DNA of 19,021 bases, taken from contig JAHEFC010000018.1 in assembly GCA_024640385.1 (NCBI GenBank), positions 1-19,021 of the forward strand, in the 5' to 3' direction. Source of the stretch: Sphingobacteriales bacterium (GTDB taxonomy: Bacteria; Bacteroidota; Bacteroidia; Chitinophagales; Chitinophagaceae). Positions 7,302 through 15,310 of the stretch are shown piece after piece (position 1 is the stretch's first letter; each line of letters starts with the position of its first letter). The notes beneath the pieces are model-generated. The model ran no database searches. It was given only the letters and a program-made list of their open reading frames with translations, and was not told the origin of the DNA. Both the position numbers and the translations under genes were made by a program.

Positions 7302-10300
7302 CGAGATCCATATCTGTCCATATACAGGTCTTCGGTCATTCACTGAAGAGGAAAGTCTTTACTTTAAGGGCCGGGATCTGCAGACCGACCAGATCACTGC
7401 ATTGCTTGAGCAGAATAAATTCCTGGTGGTTACCGGGGCTTCCGGAGAAGGGAAATCATCTTTGATCTATGGAGGGCTTATTCCCAATGCACGTGCCGGA
7501 TTTTTCAAAGCGAAACACACCAACTGGGTGATCGCTGATTTCAGGCCGGAACGAAGCCCGGTTTCAAACATGGCAAACGCATTGGCCGGCCATTTCAATA
7601 CTTCCCCTTCCACATTGGAAACAGAATTGAGGCGCGGTTATTCATCGCTTGTTGATCTGTATACCAATTCCTCTTTCCATAATAATGAAGATGATGAAGA
7701 GTGGAAGGAATTGCCGGATCAGGAAAAAAAGGACAGACGAAGGAAGGCGGCCAACCTGATGATCATCGTGGATCAGTTTGAGGAGTTTTTCACTAACCCG
7801 GAGAATTTTTACAACGAGGCACCTTCAAATGATTCGCAGATCGTTGTGAACCTGATCCTAGAAACAGCACGTATTGCGATAAAGAAGAACCTGCCGGTAT
7901 ATGTAGTATGTACCATGCGTTCGGATTATATCGGGCAGTGCTCTGCTTTCCGCGGCCTGCCTGAGTATATAGGTTTCTCACAGTTTTTTGTTCCCCGGTT
8001 AAAAAGGAAGGACCTGAAGCAAGTGATAGAAGAGCCGGCCATTCTGAGTGGAAACAGGATTTCGCAAAGACTTATTGAACGGTTGGTTTTTGATATTTCT
8101 GATGGCCTGGATCAATTACCAATTCTTCAGCATGCACTCAGCAGGATCTGGGAAGCAGCCGATAGCGGACGTGAGGAAATGGATCTGCTGCATTATGCCA
8201 AAGTGGGGGGCATGCCCGAAGGAGACCTTCCTGATGAAGACATGCCCAGATTTCAACAGTGGTTTTCAGGTTTGCCTGAGCATGAGAAGAAGTTTTATCA
8301 GGACACGGGGTTGAATAAGATCATCGAGATCCATGCTAATCTTTTGTATGAGAATGCATGGGAGCTATATAATACAAAACATCCCGGAAGGCCGATCACT
8401 CAACAGGATGCCAAGCGGATTATCGCTTTGGCCTTTAGCTGTCTTACCAAGATAGATAACAGCAGGGCGGTCCGCAACCGGATGACACTGGAAGAGATCA
8501 CCCGGATCATCAACCATCCGGGGTTGACGGAAGATGTTGTAGGAGAAGTGTTGAATACATACAGGGAGGAAGGAAACTCTTTCTTAAGGCCGTTTAAAAC
8601 AGAAGACCCTGCAACACACAGACTTCAGCCGGGTACTGTGCTGGATATTACCCATGAAAGCCTGATCCGTAACTGGAATAAGCTAAATCAATGGGCGAAC
8701 AAAGAATTTGAATTCTATTCCACCTTCCTTGATTTTCAGAAACAGCTCAACCGATGGAAGCAAAGCGGGAAGAGTAAAAACTACCTGTTGCCTATCGGAC
8801 CTCTGACATATTTTGAGAACTGGTACGATAACTGCAAGCCCAATGCAGGGTGGATAAAACGATATGGAGAAGCCAGGGAAGACCAGCAGGAGTCTCTCCG
8901 CGAGGCAGAAATAGTGCTGGCTGATACCAGGGAATTTCTGAAGAAGAGTGCACGTAAGGAAATGATCACGCGTGCATTCATGAAATATGGCCCACAGCGA
9001 ATTGCCACTATCGTTGCGATCCTCGTTATGCTGGGGTTGACCGGTTTTTACTGGTACGATGCCGAGCAGAAAAAGAATGAATCAGTGGTCAGCCGGATCA
9101 ACGAGGAAGCAGCGCAGCTGCTAAGTAAGCAGGAAGTAAATCTTCCGGTTAAAGCTGTCTATCTTCTTGTAGAAGAAAGAAATGATACCGGCTCATTGAT
9201 ATCAAATCTCGAAAAACTTGATTACCGTAACCGCGTCACCATTGGTATTGAGATCTATAAGCAACTGTTATATATAGATAAATCAGGCGAGACTGATTTA
9301 AAGCGCGCCTTGGTTTCTAAGGTTACCAGATATCTGTTGGAGCCGGAACCATCAGCTACACCTGAGTTGTTACTTTCAGAGCGGAATAAACTTTCTGTTC
9401 TCCTGGCCATGGATGAGTATTACAATCCAAACCCGGAAAAGAATAAGAACCTGCTGAATGTTGCGGGGGCTAATTATGACCTGGTGTTGAGATTCCTGAA
9501 AGACGGGAAAATGTACCGCCCTATCATACCGGGCCAGATGAATGCGGCTATTCAATATTGGCTGTCTATTGGAAATCCCTCACAGGATCAGATCAGGGCA
9601 CTGCTGAACGAGATCTCTCCTTTGTCAAATCAGCGTGCCGAGGCTGCATTCAATCTATACTATCCTAAAGGCAGTTATGAAACCAATGGCCGTATGCCCA
9701 TTGATTTTAACGGCGGATTTCATACACTGGCTTCACTGTATGCGGCAGCCGGCGATACGGCGGGTATAGGATGGTGTTTCAGAAAGATCCTTGAAAACAA
9801 TATGCGGGATTATTTTGAACTGGCCAGGGTGTTGAATAATCATATCAATATCATTGGTTACTTATACCAGTTCGGGCACCGCAACCAGGTACCCGGCTTG
9901 TTAAAATGGATCAATGACAATACCAGGGATAATCCGCCCCAAACGCTTCTTCGCAATGCCATCATCCGTGCAGGGTATATATCTCACCTCCATGGACTGA
10001 ATGTGGACCCCAATTCGCAGCGCTCAACCCGTGGTTACGTTTTCCCCAATCTGTATTATGCAGATCGTACCGCCTTCGATGCCATGCTTGAAGATTATGA
10101 GTCGATCTTAGAGCAGATCAAAGATCCGGAGGAAAGGAAATTTCAACTCGCCATGCAAAACAAAAGAAAGGCGATGTTTTATCACAAGTACTGGTACGAC
10201 AGGAAAATGTCTCCTGATGTTGCACGACTGGACGGATGGTTAGGGAAAGCCATTGACCTTTACAGGAGTATAGATTCAAATTATCTTGAAAGTAAGCAGT

Positions 10301-11337
10301 CTGTCACATTGATCTATAATGGCGATGGTGTAAGAACCAGCGACGTAAAAAGAAGGGACCTGTTCATCTATCCCGACTACAGGGATGGATGGTTCAGCTG
10401 GGCTTACCACAGCAATTATTTTTTCAATTATTTAAAAAGAAACAATCTACTTTCTGAATTGTACAAAACCTCAGATGATCTTGAGAGCATACATTTCTGG
10501 CTGGCAAAAGCTTTCGAATGGAAAGTAAACAGCCCGCCCAATAGTTATTCCAACAATTTTGACATGCCGGATTCCACTTTGCGGGCTATTCTTGATTTTG
10601 TTGACCATCATCCGCAAGGGCAGAATTTTGACCGTAATATTATAAGGCTTGTTCTGGCAAATCGTGCCTTTGATAGCGGAGACAGCGCCGAAGGCATGAA
10701 GCAATATGGCCATGTGGACCTGGAACATCTTGTGCGTTCCTCAAACAAATATGAGTATCTCGAAAAGATCTTTATACTGAATATGATGAATTACCTGGCA
10801 GTTAATCTTGCCAGTACGGGGCATATCAAAGAAGCCAATAAACTCGCAGGTCTTTTTGAAACAGACAGGAAGAAGATGGTCACTTATCTGAACATCGCCG
10901 AGAGGCTTTTCCGGAATGGTACCGAACCATCAAGTTTCGTTTTCCTGGATTCAGCATATGCCATTTTCAGGAAGATCGACTTTGCTGAATTTGTAGCCGA
11001 TCTGGAACCGAGAACTTTGCAGGTACAGGTTCTGTCTGAAATTGGAAGTAGCGCAATTGATAAAGAAGCTGTGGAGGTGCTGCGTGATCTTCCGCAGAAT
11101 GTGAAATATGACGGGGTATTCGCAAGAGTTTCCGGACTGGCCTATGAAGGGAATTATTACAGGGCCCTGAAGGCGATCCCCGCCACTCTGACCGAAGCCC
11201 AGGACCTGGAATGCAGGGCCGCCATCCTGTTAGAGGCGGCAAGAGCAAAAGAGAAAAAAGCCGGCAATACAAGCTGGAAGAACATGGACAGATATATAGA
11301 CTGGTATCTCATCTTTCAGAATTTCATTCCAAACTAA
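7288..11337 (+). CDS. nSTAND1-type NTPase with one transmembrane helix and a helical-repeat C-terminus (paralogue B)
   Basis: This is the tandem paralogue of the preceding gene, 1349 aa against 1350. Landmarks keep the same order and spacing: CPYTGLRSFTEEES (10-23), Walker A GASGEGKSS (50-58, K56), Walker B LMIIVDQFEE (D162, E165/E166), MRSDYIGQC, DQLPILQHAL, THESLIRNW (about 455-463) and a transmembrane helix at about 572-590 after MKYGPQR. By eye the first ~95 aligned residues are roughly two-thirds identical. After the helix, similarity falls to scattered positions, with LFIYPDY (1025-1031) the most obvious shared motif. The C-terminal region is helix-rich and probably outside the cytoplasmic membrane. 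The ATG overlaps the end of paralogue A by 14 nt and the TAA shares its last A with the ATG of the next gene, so translation is probably coupled. A paired or hetero-oligomeric role with paralogue A is inference. Confidence 0.88.
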   Translation: MKAIDEIHICPYTGLRSFTEEESLYFKGRDLQTDQITALLEQNKFLVVTGASGEGKSSLIYGGLIPNARAGFFKAKHTNWVIADFRPERSPVSNMANALAGHFNTSPSTLETELRRGYSSLVDLYTNSSFHNNEDDEEWKELPDQEKKDRRRKAANLMIIVDQFEEFFTNPENFYNEAPSNDSQIVVNLILETARIAIKKNLPVYVVCTMRSDYIGQCSAFRGLPEYIGFSQFFVPRLKRKDLKQVIEEPAILSGNRISQRLIERLVFDISDGLDQLPILQHALSRIWEAADSGREEMDLLHYAKVGGMPEGDLPDEDMPRFQQWFSGLPEHEKKFYQDTGLNKIIEIHANLLYENAWELYNTKHPGRPITQQDAKRIIALAFSCLTKIDNSRAVRNRMTLEEITRIINHPGLTEDVVGEVLNTYREEGNSFLRPFKTEDPATHRLQPGTVLDITHESLIRNWNKLNQWANKEFEFYSTFLDFQKQLNRWKQSGKSKNYLLPIGPLTYFENWYDNCKPNAGWIKRYGEAREDQQESLREAEIVLADTREFLKKSARKEMITRAFMKYGPQRIATIVAILVMLGLTGFYWYDAEQKKNESVVSRINEEAAQLLSKQEVNLPVKAVYLLVEERNDTGSLISNLEKLDYRNRVTIGIEIYKQLLYIDKSGETDLKRALVSKVTRYLLEPEPSATPELLLSERNKLSVLLAMDEYYNPNPEKNKNLLNVAGANYDLVLRFLKDGKMYRPIIPGQMNAAIQYWLSIGNPSQDQIRALLNEISPLSNQRAEAAFNLYYPKGSYETNGRMPIDFNGGFHTLASLYAAAGDTAGIGWCFRKILENNMRDYFELARVLNNHINIIGYLYQFGHRNQVPGLLKWINDNTRDNPPQTLLRNAIIRAGYISHLHGLNVDPNSQRSTRGYVFPNLYYADRTAFDAMLEDYESILEQIKDPEERKFQLAMQNKRKAMFYHKYWYDRKMSPDVARLDGWLGKAIDLYRSIDSNYLESKQSVTLIYNGDGVRTSDVKRRDLFIYPDYRDGWFSWAYHSNYFFNYLKRNNLLSELYKTSDDLESIHFWLAKAFEWKVNSPPNSYSNNFDMPDSTLRAILDFVDHHPQGQNFDRNIIRLVLANRAFDSGDSAEGMKQYGHVDLEHLVRSSNKYEYLEKIFILNMMNYLAVNLASTGHIKEANKLAGLFETDRKKMVTYLNIAERLFRNGTEPSSFVFLDSAYAIFRKIDFAEFVADLEPRTLQVQVLSEIGSSAIDKEAVEVLRDLPQNVKYDGVFARVSGLAYEGNYYRALKAIPATLTEAQDLECRAAILLEAARAKEKKAGNTSWKNMDRYIDWYLIFQNFIPN

Positions 11338-12140
11338 TGAAGACTTACAATACCATATATTTCCTGCTGTTTGTGCTGCTCATCATGGGTGCCTTCGCTT
11401 CCATGGCCCAGAATTCCTATGGCCTCAGACTACTGGGTTTCGTAGCATTTGCTTTTGGTTTGTTGTTTCTGTATCAATTCGTGAAGTATGTAATGAAAAA
11501 GGAGGCGAAGGATGTTTTTACAGAGCTTGAATTGGTAAGCCTGAGCATACTTTCATTTATTTATGCCCTAAATGTATTCAACATACATTCCATGGTCACG
11601 GAAGTGATTTTTGTTGCGGCCGGCTTGCTTCTGGCAGGGCTTTACGTTAGAAAACTGACCATGGCCTATCATAAACTTAAAGGCGTAAACCGTGCGTTGT
11701 CATTGCTGATCGTGACGTTTTACCTTAGTATTCTATTATTTATTATTTACATCATCACAGGACTTTTTTCTCCGCTGGTCTCTAAGATCTCAGGCCTGGC
11801 CGGGTTTCTTGTCATGGTCGTTTTCCTTATTAGTGCAGTGATAAAAGGGAATCTCCTGGTAGAGGGAGAGAACATTTCGGCATTCAAGTGGATCATCGAC
11901 ACAAAGGATAGATCCGGGTTGCTGATTTCTCTTTTTTCCATGATGGCTGTTTATCTCGGACTTAGTTCATCTGGTGTGCTTCCCCCACTCTATATCGATG
12001 ATCTTCCGCAGGCTTATTACGATATGGCCAGGCAATCGGGAACAGGCATTGAAAAGAAAATTGACGGGAAAGATAAGCATGAGCAATTCAAAATAGAGTA
12101 CGATAAGTTTGTCAGCAGGAACCTGGCAGATCGCAAATGA
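11337..12140 (+). CDS. Seven-helix integral membrane protein of unknown function, fourth gene of the STAND operon
   Basis: The 267-aa product has hydrophobic segments at about 7-24, 30-50, 66-83, 87-105, 121-143, 150-170 and 195-213. These are followed by a motif PPLYIDDLPQAYYDM and a charged, soluble tail of about 35 residues rich in Lys, Asp and Glu. I do not recognise the family. The first segment ends SMAQ and could be read as a signal peptide, but the next helix follows too closely for a secreted protein. The start was set at ATG 11337, which overlaps the upstream TAA by one base (TAATG); an earlier in-frame ATG at 11211 would lie entirely inside paralogue B. The coupling suggests it belongs functionally with the STAND proteins, perhaps as their membrane partner, a channel-like element or a signal receiver; none of these is shown by sequence. 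Confidence 0.75.
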   Translation: MKTYNTIYFLLFVLLIMGAFASMAQNSYGLRLLGFVAFAFGLLFLYQFVKYVMKKEAKDVFTELELVSLSILSFIYALNVFNIHSMVTEVIFVAAGLLLAGLYVRKLTMAYHKLKGVNRALSLLIVTFYLSILLFIIYIITGLFSPLVSKISGLAGFLVMVVFLISAVIKGNLLVEGENISAFKWIIDTKDRSGLLISLFSMMAVYLGLSSSGVLPPLYIDDLPQAYYDMARQSGTGIEKKIDGKDKHEQFKIEYDKFVSRNLADRK

Positions 12141-12162
12141 ATACCTGAATAGTATTACGCCA

Positions 12163-12196
12163 TTTGCGCTTTCGTAAAAGCGATTCGCTATATTTA
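12163..12196 (+). promoter_or_regulatory. Candidate Bacteroidota-type promoter for the DUF1624 gene
   Basis: TTTG at 12163-12166 is followed after 22 nt by TATATTTA at 12189-12196, seven of eight positions of the TAnnTTTG -7 box. Transcription would start near 12203, just before the TTG at 12218. The spacer contains a perfect 6-bp inverted repeat, CGCTTT-CGTA-AAAGCG (12167-12182). It has no T tract, so it looks more like an operator than a terminator. No intrinsic terminator is visible after the STAND operon, so some read-through is possible. Confidence 0.4.
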
Positions 12197-12217
12197 ATTT
12201 CCTCAAACTCCAACATT

Positions 12218-13393
12218 TTGACATCAACCCCTAAGCGTATTGAGTCGATAGACTTGCTTCGCGGCATTGTGATCATTATTATGGCCCTCGATCATGTGCG
12301 CGGTTATTTTCTTGCTGGTGGTCATGATTTTAATCCTACGGATCTTGACAAGACCTATCCCGCACTTTTTTTTACAAGATGGATCACGCATTTCTGTGCA
12401 CCTGTTTTTGTTTTTCTGGCAGGTACTTCAGCCAGCCTGATCAGTCAGAGAAAATCAAAATCCGAACTTTCCCGATTCCTGTTCACCCGAGGACTATGGC
12501 TGGTTTTTGTGGAGCTTGTGATCGTCAATTTCGGCTGGTTTTTTGATCCCAATTTTACCTTCAATCCCCTCCAGGTGATCTGGGCCCTGGGCATAAGTAT
12601 GATCGCACTTTCAGTGTTGATATATCTTCCACGTTATATGATCCTGATCATCGGCCTGCTTATCCTGTTCGGGCATAATTTGCTGGATGGTCTTGTGCTG
12701 GAAGAAAATTCATTCAAGGCATTCTTATGGGCTGCACTGCATGAACCCATGCGATTTGAATTCATCGGTCGCGGCTTCAGTACAAACTACCCGGTATTGC
12801 CCTGGATCGGTATCATGAGTTTGGGGTATTCACTCGGGAGCCTTTATGCTAAAGATGTTATGCCTGCTTTGCGGAGAAAGTATCTGTTGATCATCGGCAG
12901 CACTGCGGTTCTATTGTTCATCGCTTTACGGGCATCCAATCTGTATGGTGATCAGTCGAAATGGGAGGAGCAGAAAGATGGATTGTTCACACTGATGTCA
13001 TTTATCAATACCACCAAATATCCTCCTTCTTTATTGTATAGCCTCATGACCCTGGGTCCTTCATTGATCTTCCTTGGCCTGATGGAGAAGCCGTTAGGGA
13101 GTTGGTCCAAGCCTATTTTGCATTTTGGACGTGTGCCGATGTTCTTTTACCTGGTGCATCTCTATCTTATCCATCTTCTTGCAACGGCGGCACTGGTTAT
13201 AGCCGGCATTGACTGGCACCAAACCATCATTACCAGGGGACTCAGGAATTTCCGTCCCGAAGGTTTCGGATTTTCATTGCCCGTTATATACTTTATTTGG
13301 GCATTCGTGATTCTGATTCTTTATCCCCTGTGTAAATGGTATGACAAATATAAAACCAGTCACAAAGAAAAATGGTGGTTGAGTTATCTGTGA
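12218..13393 (+). CDS. DUF1624 / heparan-alpha-glucosaminide N-acetyltransferase-like membrane protein
   Basis: The 391-aa polytopic inner-membrane protein begins with the family signature KRIESIDLLRGIVIIIMALDHVRGYF. It continues with FFTRWITHFCAPVFVFLAG, where the His and Cys sit between the first helices. Later come ILFGHNLLDG, LPWIGIMSLGYSLG, ALRASNLYGD, KYPPSLLYSLMTLG and FYLVHLYLIHLL. These are features I associate with the bacterial DUF1624 group related to the HGSNAT catalytic family, thought to move acyl groups across or at the membrane; the real substrate is unknown. There is no ATG upstream of the conserved domain. TTG 12218 is preferred over TTG 12164 because a promoter-like element covers the latter. 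It ends at a TGA that directly abuts the stop codon of the convergent esterase gene (TGATCA at 13391-13396). I see no clear functional link to the STAND operon. Confidence 0.85.
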   Translation: MTSTPKRIESIDLLRGIVIIIMALDHVRGYFLAGGHDFNPTDLDKTYPALFFTRWITHFCAPVFVFLAGTSASLISQRKSKSELSRFLFTRGLWLVFVELVIVNFGWFFDPNFTFNPLQVIWALGISMIALSVLIYLPRYMILIIGLLILFGHNLLDGLVLEENSFKAFLWAALHEPMRFEFIGRGFSTNYPVLPWIGIMSLGYSLGSLYAKDVMPALRRKYLLIIGSTAVLLFIALRASNLYGDQSKWEEQKDGLFTLMSFINTTKYPPSLLYSLMTLGPSLIFLGLMEKPLGSWSKPILHFGRVPMFFYLVHLYLIHLLATAALVIAGIDWHQTIITRGLRNFRPEGFGFSLPVIYFIWAFVILILYPLCKWYDKYKTSHKEKWWLSYL

Positions 13394-14308
13394 TCAAAGA
13401 TGTGTTTTGAAGAAATCCACCATCATTACAAAATACTTATCGATCATAACACCCGGGCCATGTCCTCCGCCGGCAACAGGCTCAAACGATGTACTAACGC
13501 CTTTTGATTTCAGTTCATTGTAGAAATATTCGCTTTCGCAAAAAGGGACCAGTGGGTCCTTGTCTCCATGAAAGATCAGGAAGGGAGGATTATCTTTTAT
13601 TGCATAAAAAGCCGGATCAGCAAGCCTGGTTTTTTCTTTGTTTTCCTGGATCAATCCGCCTACCAGTATAGATTCCGGTGACTTTGCATCGTTATGGTTC
13701 ATTGTGCTTCCGCAGCTGTCCATTCTTAAAAAATCTGTTGGCCCGAACCAGTCAACAACAGCCTGAACTGCATCTGATTGTTCTGCATATTTCGGATCGG
13801 CACCCACCAGATCAACTTTGAAGTCTTTATATTCTCCTGTTTTCAGGTTGCCTGTTGTCCCTGCCATGGATGATAGATGGCCTCCGGAAGACCAGCCTGT
13901 GATACCGATCTTTTCTTTTTTCAGATCATACTTCCCGGCATTTGTCCTGATATACCGGATAGCCGTTTTAACGTCCTGGATCTGTGCCGGGAAAATAGCA
14001 TCACGGCTGGAGCGGTGGTTAATGCTGATCACTGCAAAGCCGGCATCCAGTAAAGCCTGTCCTATACCGGATTCGAAAACTGTTGCTTTTGAAGAATTGG
14101 AGAAGAAGGCGCTTCCATAAATACAGATCACAGCAGGGAAAGGTGCCTTGCCATTTTTAGGAAGATGTATATCCAGTTTATGCCCTATGATGCCGTCACC
14201 AGCATAATCTATATCCAGCCATTTTTTCCCGGTTTCAACAGTTTTCGGCTGTGTATGGCCGATCGTGGCATGACAAAATAAGATCAGAAAAATTGAGAGG
14301 TGTTTCAT
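13394..14308 (-). CDS. Secreted alpha/beta hydrolase, BD-FAE-like esterase
   Basis: The 304-aa product has a signal peptide (about 1-19, ending GHTQ), so it acts in the periplasm or outside the cell. The fold is alpha/beta hydrolase: nucleophile elbow GWSSG (138-142, S140), acid D251 in HGDKDPLVP, and H283 in GGGHGPG complete the triad. The oxyanion-loop sequence is IYGSAFF (63-69) in place of the common HGGG, a variant I associate with Bacteroidota members. Similar proteins (BD-FAE and related families) remove acetyl or feruloyl groups from plant polysaccharides, but many are generic carboxylesterases, so the substrate is open. Its ATG lies inside the stop region of the upstream gene (ATGA overlap, 4 nt), so it is the second gene of a two-esterase operon and probably translationally coupled. 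Confidence 0.87.
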   Translation of the reverse strand: MKHLSIFLILFCHATIGHTQPKTVETGKKWLDIDYAGDGIIGHKLDIHLPKNGKAPFPAVICIYGSAFFSNSSKATVFESGIGQALLDAGFAVISINHRSSRDAIFPAQIQDVKTAIRYIRTNAGKYDLKKEKIGITGWSSGGHLSSMAGTTGNLKTGEYKDFKVDLVGADPKYAEQSDAVQAVVDWFGPTDFLRMDSCGSTMNHNDAKSPESILVGGLIQENKEKTRLADPAFYAIKDNPPFLIFHGDKDPLVPFCESEYFYNELKSKGVSTSFEPVAGGGHGPGVMIDKYFVMMVDFFKTHL

Positions 14309-15252
14309 GATAAGATTTTTTTTATTACGCTACTGATCTGCAGTTCTGCTTCACGTGCCGCTTTGAGCAGTTTTGGCATGGCGAAAAATGCATGCACCAT
14401 GCCCTGGTATTCAGAAAAGAACAGTTTGTTGCCAGCTTCCTTCAGTCTTTTCGCATATAGTTCGCCGTCATCTTTGAGCGGGTCAAATTCTGCTGTGATG
14501 ATGAGTGCTGGAGGGAGGTTTTTCAGGTCAGGTGCAAACACGGGTGAGAGATAAGGCTGTTGTTTATCTGGTTCATTGCCACAGTAATGGTCCCTGTACC
14601 AATGCATCATGGCCTCGGTGAGCAGGTAACCTTTACCCAATTTGTGAATGGATGGCATGCTTAGCGTTGCATCGAGTGTAGGATAAATGAGCACCTGCAG
14701 AGCGATAGGCGGCCCATTTTTATCCCTGGCCATCAGTGCCACTACAGCCGCCATGTTTCCGCCTGCACTGTCGCCCATCACTATCAGTTTATTTGAATCA
14801 GCACCCATGGAACGGGCGTGTTCAACAGCCCAGCAAGTGGCAGTATAGCAATCTTCGCCCGGAATGGGGAAGGGATTTTCAGGCGCAAGACGATAATCAA
14901 CAGCTACAACCACTGCGTTATTGTGTTTGGCTAGTCTCCTGCAGGTATTGTCATGCGTTTCAAGGTTTCCCTGGACCCAGCCGCCTCCATGGAAGTAGAC
15001 GATCAGGGGCAAACCGGCCTCAGCTATGGCGCGGTAGATCCGAAGTTTGATATGTTCTCCGCCCGATACCGGGATCTTTTCTTCTTTGACTTCATGCAAC
15101 AGCTCGTTGGGGTATTGAATGAAAGACCTGGCTTTGTTAATACTTGCCACCATCCGTTTCCTGGACCGTTCCGGGGTGAGCGTAGAAGGGTCTGTTCTGT
15201 CAATGATCTTGTCGAAAAACAGCAACAGTTTTAATTTAAAAGGGATACCCAT
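14305..15252 (-). CDS. Hormone-sensitive-lipase family (family IV) alpha/beta hydrolase
   Basis: The 315-aa product matches the HSL/family IV esterases (Abhydrolase_3). It carries the oxyanion motif HGGGW (88-92), VDYRLAPENPFP (118-129), nucleophile elbow GDSAGGN (160-166, S162), acid D257 in AEFDPLKDD and H287 in MVHAFF. All triad residues are present, and the N-terminal helical cap (about 1-60) is the usual length. No signal peptide is seen, so it is probably cytoplasmic and hydrolyses short-chain acyl esters. It precedes the secreted esterase with a 4-nt overlap, pairing an intracellular and an exported esterase in one transcript. This suggests stepwise deacylation of an imported compound (inference). 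A 21-bp palindrome touches its start codon and may control it. Confidence 0.9.
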   Translation of the reverse strand: MGIPFKLKLLLFFDKIIDRTDPSTLTPERSRKRMVASINKARSFIQYPNELLHEVKEEKIPVSGGEHIKLRIYRAIAEAGLPLIVYFHGGGWVQGNLETHDNTCRRLAKHNNAVVVAVDYRLAPENPFPIPGEDCYTATCWAVEHARSMGADSNKLIVMGDSAGGNMAAVVALMARDKNGPPIALQVLIYPTLDATLSMPSIHKLGKGYLLTEAMMHWYRDHYCGNEPDKQQPYLSPVFAPDLKNLPPALIITAEFDPLKDDGELYAKRLKEAGNKLFFSEYQGMVHAFFAMPKLLKAAREAELQISSVIKKILS

Positions 15253-15273
15253 TTGTTGGTCTTATGCCAACAA
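15253..15273 (-). promoter_or_regulatory. Palindrome abutting the start codon of the esterase operon (operator or RNA hairpin)
   Basis: TTGTTGG (15253-15259) and CCAACAA (15267-15273) form a perfect 7-bp inverted repeat with a 7-nt spacer. It ends at the base directly before the ATG (15252) of the HSL-family gene, read on the minus strand. In the mRNA it would fold into a hairpin immediately 5' of the start codon and could hinder initiation. In DNA it could be a dimeric-repressor site. No regulator gene is nearby to support a specific protein. Confidence 0.4.
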
Positions 15274-15310
15274 GTTAGAAAATTGTCAAGTATTTGAATT
15301 GAACAAAATG

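Noticed and set aside
11211..11336. Earlier start for the seven-helix protein
   Set aside because: The extra 42 residues are hydrophilic and overlap paralogue B; the TAATG junction at 11337 is the natural start.
3249..11337. Calling the STAND proteins Avs antiphage proteins
   Set aside because: They lack an N-terminal nuclease or other effector and carry a transmembrane helix, and no known Avs sensor domain is recognisable. Only the STAND class is supported.
15274..15310. TTGACA-N17-CATAAG as a sigma-70 promoter upstream of the esterase operon
   Set aside because: Bacteroidota housekeeping promoters use a TAnnTTTG -7 box; the match to the E. coli consensus is weak at -10 and probably chance.
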